From contig JABMCL010000533.1 of the NCBI GenBank assembly GCA_018857735.1, positions 637,501 to 701,500 on the forward strand: DNA of 64,000 nt, written 5' to 3'. Positions 55,601 through 64,000 of the stretch are shown here, piece after piece; within the stretch, counting starts at the first letter, position 1; each line of letters starts with the position of its first letter. Position numbers and translations under genes: made by a program. Source of the stretch: Alviniconcha marisindica (taxonomy: Eukaryota; Mollusca; Gastropoda; Provannidae). Under the pieces are notes generated by a model. That model saw only the letters and a list, made by a program, of their open reading frames with translations. It had not been told where the DNA came from and did no database searches.

Positions 55601-55695
55601 TCACATCCCACAGACAATGAGCATGAACACAATGGTTCACATCCCATAGACAATGAGCATGAACACAATGGTTCACATCCCACAGACAATGAGCA
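55601..55695. repeat. 36-bp tandem repeat, about 2.6 copies
   Basis: ACAATGGTTCACATCCCACA plus GACAATGAGCATGAAC, repeated with one substitution in the middle copy. Confidence 0.9.
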
Positions 55696-56851
55696 TGGAC
55701 GCATCCTGCTTTCAACAGTCTTGTGTGGCCTGGCAAGCTATGCATATGCAGGCTTTCGCTTGTTGAATAGGCAGAGATAGACTGGAGTTCTTTGTTCTTG
55801 TGTTCTTTTTTGCCTTGTTTTTATGCTTGGCTGGGATTGGGGAGGGCTGACCTATGAAAGCTGTATATCTAAATTTGATACAGCAACATGTACTTAGATT
55901 CATTGCACACATACACACAAAAATTAAAAATGTACACAATAATATTATATGAAATTCATATACATGTGCAACATTCAACTGACGAAAAGATAAACATCTA
56001 AAACTTCACAAGTCACCACTGATCTGTGAACTGTTGATATCACAGACCAGATGATAAGACAAACAACTACTTTCTCCAGCATGGGTCACATATTTTAGTT
56101 GTTTGTTTAAATGTTTTTAAAATCAGGAATTTCCTGTGCTCATATGCATGGAATGATATGGTGATTGCTTACAGCATCGCAACATGTAAACAAAACTTAG
56201 AACATACAGCCACATGCACTCAAAGCTGAAAGTACAGCAAGTTTCACTGTCTCCATTTTCATGATAGAAGTACATGAGAGAAATATCTAAATGCAACAGA
56301 CATATCCTGGATAAACATCTGCAGACTGCAAGTGCATGCACTGGCTGCCTGTCTTGCAACATAATAAAGCAACCACCAAGGAATGGCATGAATTTTGATG
56401 AAAGGATCACAGCAAAATGCAGCATGGTGCAGTCAGTATTCACGGGCACCACTCTTCACAACTGAACCCCCCCCCCCCCCTCCCCACCATACTTCGTTGA
56501 TGCTCCAAGCCTCCATAAATAAATACGCACAAAGCGCTGACATCCAATTCGGTGTGCACAGTATATACAATGGCTAGGTATAAAGCTGTAGTTACTTTGT
56601 ACACTTCTCAGCAGGCATCATATCAAGAGATGTATGTGTGTGTATATGTGTGTAAAATTTTACAGGTCAAGAAATATACATGGAAATATTCCACACACAA
56701 AAACAGTAATCTCTAAGTCTTTTCATTTAAATGTCGTCTAATTGTACTGGGAGCCACAAAACCAAATACACATATTTGCATTCAGCATCCCATCCAAAAT
56801 GACTACATGTTGTGAACACATGGATACCACTACTCCAGCAGAGTACTCTTT

Positions 56852-56858
56852 CTCTCCC

Positions 56859-56900
<42 letters not shown>
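56852..56900. repeat. Poly-C followed by (CT)n and (CA)n
   Basis: Compound simple repeat: a run of C, then CT dinucleotides, then CA. Confidence 0.9.
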
Positions 56901-57338
56901 TACACTCACTGCACATTTTCCCCAAAACAGTACTTAACTGTTTGGAAGCTATGAAATCTTTTCCATTCTCCAGTGGTACACATGTACATATATCTCAACA
57001 GTTTTCATGTCTGTGACTAGTTCAAATACTGTTTAAGATGATGACTACAAAACAGTCAATTGATAAGTACCATTGTAAGTGATCCTGCAAACACACAGAC
57101 AGAAAAACAACATTTGTATAGTTTTGCCCCTCAGCAATTATCCTTTCAAAGATATAACTACACTATGCAATGAACATTTCTTTGATGTGAAATGAACATG
57201 AATTAACCAAACATACATCACAGGCTTGGACTAAGTACAGAAGAATTTGCACCACTAAATCCATTCTGAAGACAGTGTATCATCTACTGGAATAACCTAA
57301 AAAACAAGTCTGTCCCAAGTGAGCAATGTAGCTGCATA

Positions 57339-58617
57339 CTGCCTCGATTTGTGGTGCTGGGCACATCTGGGGCTTTAGAGTGCCTCATATTGCAGTGCTG
57401 AGCACATTCAGGACTTCAGACTGCCTCATATTGCAGTGCTGAGCACATTCAGGACTTCAGACTGCCTCATATTGCAGTGCTGAGCACATTCAGGACTTCA
57501 GACTGCCTCATATTGCAGTGCTGAGCACATTCAGGACTTCAGACTGCCTCACATTGTGGTGCTGAGCACATTCAGGACTTCAGACTGCCTCATATTGCAG
57601 TGCTGAGCACATTCAGGAATTCAGATTGCCTAAGATTGTGGTGCTGAGCACATTCAGGACTTCAGATGGCCTCACATTACAGTGCTGAGCACATTCAGGA
57701 CTTCAGATTGCCTAAGATTGTGGTGCTGAGCACATTCAGGACTTCAGACTGCTTCACATTGTGGTACTGAGCACATTCAGGATTTCAGACTGCCTTACAC
57801 TGCAGTGATGAGCACATTCAGGACTTCAGACTGCTTCATGCTGTGGTGCTGAGCACATTCAGGACTTCAGACTGCCTCACATTGCAGTGCTGAGCACATT
57901 CAGGACTTCAGACTGCTTCACACTGTGGTACTGAGCACATTCAGGACTTCAGACTGCCTCACACTGCAGTGATGAGCACATTCAGGACTTCAGACTGCTT
58001 CACGCTGTGGTGCTGAGCACATTCAGGACTTCAGACTGCCTCACATTGCAGTGCTGAGCACATTCAGGACTTCAGACTGCTTCACATTGTGGTGCTGAGC
58101 ACATTCAGGACTTCAGACTGCCTCACATTGCAGTGCTGAGCACATTCAGGACTTCAGGCTGCTTCACATTGTGGTGCTGAGAACATTCAGGACTTCAGAT
58201 TGCCTCATATTGCAGTGCTGAGCACATTTAGGACTTCAGACTGCCTAAGATTGTGGTGCTGAGCACATTCAGGACTTCAGACTGCTTCACACTGTGGTGC
58301 TGAGCACATTCAGGACTTCAGATTGCCTCATACTGCAGTGCTGAGCACATTCAGGACTTCAGACTGCCTAAGATTGTGGTGCTGAGCACATTCAGGACTT
58401 CAGACTGCTTCACATTGTGGTGCTGAGCACATGTGGGGCTTCAGGTCACCTAACATTGTGGTGCTGAGCACATTTGGGGCTTCAGATCACCTAATATTGT
58501 GGTGCTGAGCACATATGGGGCTTCAGGTCACCTAACATTGTGGTGCTGAGCACACTTGGGGCTTCAGATCACCTAATATTGTGGTGCTGAGCACATTTGG
58601 GGCTTCAGATTGCTTCA
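57339..58617. repeat. 41-bp minisatellite, about 31 copies, 3' of SNX13
   Basis: Period 41 bp, unit built of CTGCCTCATATTGCAG, TGCTGAGCACATTCAGGA and CTTCAGA. Two variants, one with TTGCAG and one with TGTGGT, alternate over the middle of the array, giving an 82-bp dimeric higher-order pattern. The right-hand end (58430-58617) is a distinct subfamily with TTTGGGGCTTCAG. It begins about 470 bp below the SNX13 stop codon, so it may lie in that gene's 3' UTR. Confidence 0.93.
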
Positions 58618-59087
58618 CAAGTTTTGCAAGAAGAGTTACGCTCTATAAGAGCTACCATATCCCACCACCCCCCCCCCCCCCACAACTAAATTAATAGCAT
58701 CAAAAAAACAAAAAACCTGACAGGTCAAAGGACAAAAAGCTCTTGGGAAGTCTTTTTGGCTCAATCAAATGATATTCATAATGGTAACTAGAAAACATTG
58801 CATCCATACCTGGTTGTTGAGTAGTGACCAGCTGATTGTGTCCTTGGAATGTTATTTATAATTTCATCAGAACCATCGTAAAATTCCATAAGAACGTGTA
58901 CAAGAAGAAACTCCAAATGCTTAACAAAAACTGAAATTGTATACCAAGACATTGCACAGAAATACGCTCCAAAAATACTGGTATACAGTCCCAAAATGAT
59001 GTGCTATTCTAAAATCACATCAAGCCCTAAAATTAGTACATCCACACAACTCATCCTCAAGACAACCCATGAACACAAAAACCGCTG

Positions 59088-62000
59088 TCACCGTCGAACA
59101 GGTCTTTTTCGTAAATTGTTTATCGTGGGTCCTGCCTTCTCACGCTTGGAGATAGCATCCTTGACTCGCTGTGAGCGTGAATGCTGTTTACGGAAGAGGT
59201 GGTCAAATTTGTTTTCAGGGAAGAGGGTTTCCAGCACCCCCTCAAGGAAGACAAAGAGGAAGCGTTTGTTGAGCTGCTTGTGCTGGAACATGTTAAAGAC
59301 GTTGAAGGTGCCCTGGCGTATGGAGTCTGTGCCCATCATGGTGCGCATCTCATCTGTCAGAGGCAACATCAACACAGAAAGCATTTTCATCACTTGTTTC
59401 CACTCGCTATCTGCCTGTCTTTCCTTCTATTACTGACCATCTGCCTCCACCCCCCCACCCCCCCCAATTCCTATACAGTGACCGCAGTTTACTACTGCAA
59501 GGCTTGTGGGATGCTGCAGGCCACAGTTCAATCAGAAACACACTCTTTCTGGTGATAACAAAGCAAGCTGAGTACCATTTTACATGCTAACACTTACCAC
59601 AATGTATACACACACACACACACAACTGTCACATATGCCCATCACACAGATCAGAAAAATGGAGAACTTGTACTACAATTGTGATAATTGTCAACAGGCA
59701 GCTCTAAACTTTGCAAATTATTCAACAAAATTTCACTCCTCAGTGATAGTTTTCACTGTGAACTGTACAAGTCTGAAATGCATCTACCGCTTCTCCCTAA
59801 AGAACCTTGTGACCTGGACATTTTAACTTGATCTCAATTCTGTGAAACACCACCACCACCACCAGCTCCCAGTTAATAAGACAACAACAACAAAAACAGA
59901 TCTATTTCAGGCTCCATGTCATGAGGCCCAAATTGGGAATCCTTTCAGATTCTACTTGTAGATAACAAGGCTGATTACATGAGAGCAAAGGGTGAACTGC
60001 TGCCAGTATCTTTATTATAGTTTAAGTATGCTACTTCTTCATGATCAAAATGTTCTGCTATAAAGTGTAAAGTACTGCATGGATTACATGGCAAATCCAA
60101 AATTTAGTGCACACCTGGCCACAAACTACCTATAAATAAACTTCTTTTTTTCAGAGTCAACAAAAATGGCAGTGGTGTAGGCAATGAAACTGTCAGGCAA
60201 CTTGAAGGAGCTAACCACCACAACAACAACAACAAGATGAAGAAAAATCTGTCTCCTCACCAGGCACACTGCCAAACATCTTGGCTTTGCACAAGACACG
60301 TGTTCTCATCTTGGTGGCTTCATCTCTGGGAGTACGAGCCTCTGCCAATACACCATTGGGCCAGAAAGAATCTCTGCAAGTACACCACAGGTGGTATAAC
60401 ACATACATTTGTCTATTCACAGCCACTTGGTGCAAACTTGTTTAATATCACTGCCATTTGGCTTCACACATATTCTATTTCTCCACCCTCTATGGAAGGC
60501 AGACAGCTTGTACATAGTGTGTGCAACAAGCTGACAATTCTATTACATACCCCTCCTCTTTGCCATTATTACACACAACACAGAGGTTGCAAACTACCTA
60601 GTGTTCCACATGGCATCTGAACCAATCACATGCACTCTGGGAGAACTCACCTGAATGCCCGAACATATTCTGCCATCTGTTCTGCTGATGTCATGTAATC
60701 CACATGGTCCACAATTTTCCTGGAGGAAAAAACAGCATCGATATGGAGGGCATAAAAATGAAGTGATTTTCAACCATAATCGTCAAAGTACACCATGGAC
60801 TTTCAGCAAAACATACATACCACTCATCATTGAACAATGTGCTCTTATAATAATGAAACTGCAGGACAGAAATGTACAATCACCAAATCCACAAGAACTG
60901 TAATCATCACTTTCTAGTGCATCATATTTTTTATTTCCTGTCTCTGAATTAAAAAGTTCACCAACAGAAGATGGCAAGAAATTCAAGCCTGCTACTCATT
61001 TAGCCTTTGAGGATAGTCAATCAATGGCAAGTAAAGAGGCCACACTACATATTCTCAACACAGGTTTGTTTTTTGGTTGGTGGTGGAGGGGTGGGGGGGG
61101 GGCTCAAACCAGAACAAAGCTAAATCAACAAACAACAAAGCTAAATCAACAAACAGGGGAGTTAATTTGTGCCTCAAAGCTGTCACACAGACACAACAAA
61201 GACCTGAGTCGCCTACAGTAACTCTCACCTGGCATGCAACTAAATACAAGGTACATATATTCCACCAGAGTTGTGTTTGTGTGACATCTTTGAAGTGTTA
61301 ATTAACTTCCTTGTTTGTTGATTCTGCACAGGCTGTCTGGGCTTCCTTCCATTTCAGATCAGAACAGAGCCAGCTGTATCCAACACCAGCATGTTAATGA
61401 TCACAGCACTGGCACACAGACAGCCCTTGGTCATGTCCCCAAACACAGTCCTCAAGAGTCATACTGATCTCACCTGCTGATCATGTCCCCAAACACAGTC
61501 CTCAAGAGTTGTACTGATCTCACCTGCTGATCATGTCCCCAAACACAGTCCTTAAGAGTCATACTGATCTCACCTGCTGATCATGTCCCCAAACACAGTC
61601 CTCAAGAGTTGTACTGATCTCACCTGCTGATCATGTCCCCAAACACAGTCCTTAAGAGTCATACTGATCTCACCTGCTGATCATGTCCTCAAACACAGTC
61701 CTTAAGAGTCGTACTGATCTCACCTGCTGGTCATGTCCCCAAACACAGTCCCCAAGAGTTGTACTGATCTCACCTGCTGGTCATGTCCCCAAACACAGTC
61801 CCCAAGAGTTGTATTGATCTCACCTGCTGGTCATGTCCCCAAACACAGTCCCCAAGAGTTGTATTGATCTCACCTGCTGGTCATGTCCCCAAGAGTTGTA
61901 CTGATCTCACCTGCTGGTCATGTCCCCAAACACAGTCCCCAAGAGTTGTACTGATCTCACCTGCTGGTCATGTCCCCAAACACAGTCCCCAAGAGTTGTA

Positions 62001-63056
62001 TTGATCTCACCTGCTGGTCATGTCCCCAAGAGTTGTACTGATCTCACCTGCTGGTCATGTCCCCAAACACAGTCCCCAAGAGTTGTACTGATCTCACCTG
62101 CTGGTCATGTCCCCAAACACAGTCCCCAAGAGTTGCACTGATCTCACCTGTTGGTCATGTCCCCAAACACAGTCCCCAAGAGTTGTATTGATCTCACCTG
62201 CTGGTCATGTCCCCAAACACAGTCCCCAAGAGTTGTATTGATCTCACCTGCTGGTCATGTCCCCAAGAGTTGTACTGAACTCACCTGCTGGTCATGTCCC
62301 CAAACACAGTCCTCAAGAGTCGTACTGATCTCACCTGCTGGTCATGTCCCCAAACACAGTCCTCAAGAGTCGTACTGATCTCACCTGTTGGTCATGTCCC
62401 CAAACACAGTCCTCAAGAGTCGTACTGATCTCACCTGCTGGTCATGTCCCCAAACACTCCCCAAGAGTTGTATTGATCTCACCTGCTGGTCATGTCCCCA
62501 AGAGTTGTACTGAACTCACCTGCTGGTCATGTCCCCAAACACAGTCCTCAAGAGTCGTACTGATCTCACCTGCTGGTCATGTCCCCAAACACAGTCCTCA
62601 AGAGTCGTACTGATCTCACCTGTTTGTCATGTCCCCAAACACAGTCCTCAAGAGTCGTACTGATCTCACCTGCTGGTCATGTCCCCAAACACAGTCCTCA
62701 AGAATTGTACTGATCTCACCTGCTGGTTATGTCCCCAAACACAGTCCTCAAGAGTCATACTGATCTCATTTGTTGATCATATCCCAAACAGCATTTAAGC
62801 CATATTAATCTCACCCACTCATCATGTCCCCAAACATCCTTCAAAACCCATATTGATCTCACCTGTTGATCATGTCCCAAAACAGCCTTCAAAAGCCATA
62901 TTGATCTCACCTGTTGATCATGTCCCCAAACGTGGCCTTGATGAGCTGTCGGAGAATGGCCACAATCCGCCGCCGCAACCATTGATTTTTGTGCCGTAGG
63001 TCAAACACCTCGTCCAGCATCAGAAGCATGATGCGCAGTGGGATGTTGTCTGCTCC
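59088..63056 (-). CDS. SNX13: Sorting nexin 13-like, C-terminal four exons (partial)
   Basis: SNX13 (RGS-PX1 type) is a PXA-RGS-PX-Nexin_C protein of endosomal and ER-lipid-droplet membranes. Only the C terminus is present: minus-strand exons 63056-62911, 60719-60651, 60373-60261 and 59353-59088, encoding 197 aa in continuous phase and ending TGA at 59090-59088. The protein shows MLDEVFDLRHKNQWLRRR, then RKIVDHVDYMTSAEQMAEYV, WPNGVLAEARTPRDEATKMR, VFNMFQHKQLNKR and FLEGVLETLFPENKF. This matches the Nexin_C region of SNX13 rather than SNX14, SNX19 or SNX25, the WPNG-LAEA and LETLFP segments being the most telling. The rest of the gene lies beyond 64000. The first intron inside the window contains an array of copies of the exon's own splice donor. 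Confidence 0.93.
61431..62910 (-). repeat. ~50-bp splice-donor minisatellite in an SNX13 intron, about 31 units
   Basis: On the minus strand each unit reads GTGAGATCAGTACGACTCTT, then GAGGACTGTG, then TTTGGGGACATGACCAGCAG. The last part matches the final 20 nt of the exon ending at 62911 with two substitutions, and the following GTGAG is the donor. Most units are 50 bp; four or five are about 37 bp through an internal deletion of AAACACAGTCCCC-type sequence. Units nearest the exon (62730-62910) are the most diverged and the distal ones are nearly uniform. Long plus-strand frames over the array (repeating SCPQTQSPRVVLISPAGHV) are artefacts. Confidence 0.95.
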
Positions 63057-63059
63057 CTG

Positions 63060-64000
63060 CAGCACAAACTTTACTTACAAGCTTGTCAGTCACATAAACT
63101 GAACACAGCACTTAAGTCTTTCCTCTTGTTTTTTCTTCCACCCACAGAAATGGTCCTGCATACTCATTTCTGAAAGCTACTTGTGCACTGGGGACAGCAG
63201 TATACAGTATAATTCTGACAAATGGAGAATGAATGGAAAACTATATAGCACATGCCTATTGTCAAAAAGTGTGAGGAAACTGATTTGCTTGCACCTGTTG
63301 TACTGCAATGACACATCAAAAACTTTCTTCAAAAGAATTCCTGTGTTAAGGATAGTAAAATTAATGATCACCCAATTACATTCTGAGAAAAATCTAAATG
63401 AAATGATACTGTTCCTGACAAAGACAAATGGGAACATCCAGAGAAAAGTCAATATTACCTTGCTGTGAACATACACAAAATAAAACACTGAGGGAGAGTC
63501 AAAAGAGCACCATGTACATAAACAAGGTCCACAAGGTCACAGAAAGCTGTATGACTGGATAAAACATCAAAAGCTTGATATGCATCACATTCATAATGTC
63601 AAAGAAAATTAGTTTTTTTACATACATACAAAGTGCTTGCAACATGCTTGGAGTCTGACCAGATGTTTATGCCAGACTGTGCAAAAGGTGATTATTTTAC
63701 TTCATATCCTCCTTGGATAGATAGACTGCTATCATGTAGGATGACTGATTGAAGAACCAAGAGGAAGAAAGAATGCTTTTCTTACAGCAGAAGACAGTCA
63801 AATAAATGAGGCCCCCTTCCTTTCTTGACCATCAGAGCTCAGGAGCTGTGTGAAAGTCAAGGTGGCCATCCTGGGCTCCTGACCTTAATAAGCCTACAGT
63901 TTCTGTGGACGTAAAGCAACACTTCAACAACAACAACATTCTTGACCGTCTTTCACTTAGCCTTTTTAACCCCTGCTGTGATTGCCCTAAAGCATGCTGT
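63060..64000. other. SNX13 upstream intron
   Basis: No further SNX13 exon was recognised before the window edge. A TTCTGTGGACGTAAAGCAAC phrase near 63902 followed by (CAA)n-like sequence looks like the 3' end of the same retroposon family seen at 2226-2692. Confidence 0.5.

Larger units (their letters stand above)
54241..57338. other. Convergent intergenic or SNX13 3' UTR, no gene seen
   Basis: AT-rich sequence with GT-rich and poly-C tracts. On the minus strand AATAAA occurs at 54892-54887 and could end an SNX13 transcript, which is speculative. No exon was recognised. Confidence 0.45.

Noticed and set aside
57339..58617. CRISPR-like regular array
   Set aside because: Units are contiguous with no unique spacers and the genome is an animal; it is a minisatellite. 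The same applies to the arrays at 1888, 20091, 28063, 42895, 47105 and 61431.
61783..62613. Several plus-strand frames of 73-89 codons repeating SCPQTQSPRVVLISPAGHV
   Set aside because: They are antisense translations of the SNX13 intronic minisatellite; the 50-bp period shifts frame each unit and no splice or start context supports them.

Overview
This is a gene-sparse, AT-rich animal nuclear window, most likely from a mollusc and probably a gastropod. The genes carry many short exons with GT-AG introns. Long stretches of micro- and minisatellite separate them, and dispersed repeats resemble a tRNA-related SINE family known from molluscs. The lineage call is inference; the animal origin is certain from the four conserved genes.

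Layout, left to right. (1) 1-4.1 kb has no gene I can support. It holds a 38-bp minisatellite interrupted by a retroposon-like insert. (2) 4.1-17.6 kb, minus strand: complete PDIA4 (ERp72), 11 coding exons, 629 aa, three CGHC active sites and a C-terminal KDEL. (3) 17.6-28.0 kb: PDIA4 promoter side, then repeat-rich DNA including a tRNA-like SINE head, a TATA-like site and a 39-bp minisatellite. (4) 28.67-30.55 kb, minus strand: complete ORMDL, three coding exons, 153 aa. (5) 32.73-49.80 kb, plus strand: complete PMS1 (MutL-family mismatch repair), 16 exons, 1106 aa, with an HMG box. ORMDL and PMS1 are head-to-head, as ORMDL1 and PMS1 are in human. (6) 49.8-59.1 kb: convergent intergenic or 3' UTR DNA with a degenerate LINE RNase H relic and a 41-bp minisatellite. 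(7) 59.09-63.06 kb, minus strand: the last four coding exons of an SNX13-type sorting nexin (Nexin_C domain); the gene continues beyond the right edge.

The genes do not form one pathway. PDIA4 folds disulfide proteins in the ER lumen, ORMDL restrains sphingolipid synthesis in the ER membrane, PMS1 acts in nuclear mismatch repair, and SNX13 works at endosome/ER-lipid-droplet membranes.

The most unusual signal is tandem duplication seeded on splice junctions. In SNX13 an approximately 50-bp unit made of the last ~20 nt of an exon plus its 5' splice site is repeated about 31 times in the downstream intron. In PMS1 a 73-bp unit resembling the 3' splice site and start of exon 14 is repeated about seven times just upstream of that exon. 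Immediately after, a near-perfect 387-bp tandem duplication has its junction exactly at a 3' splice site and creates a decoy exon with an immediate stop. PMS1 exon 12 also starts with GTGAGT behind a strong acceptor, a recursive-splicing configuration.
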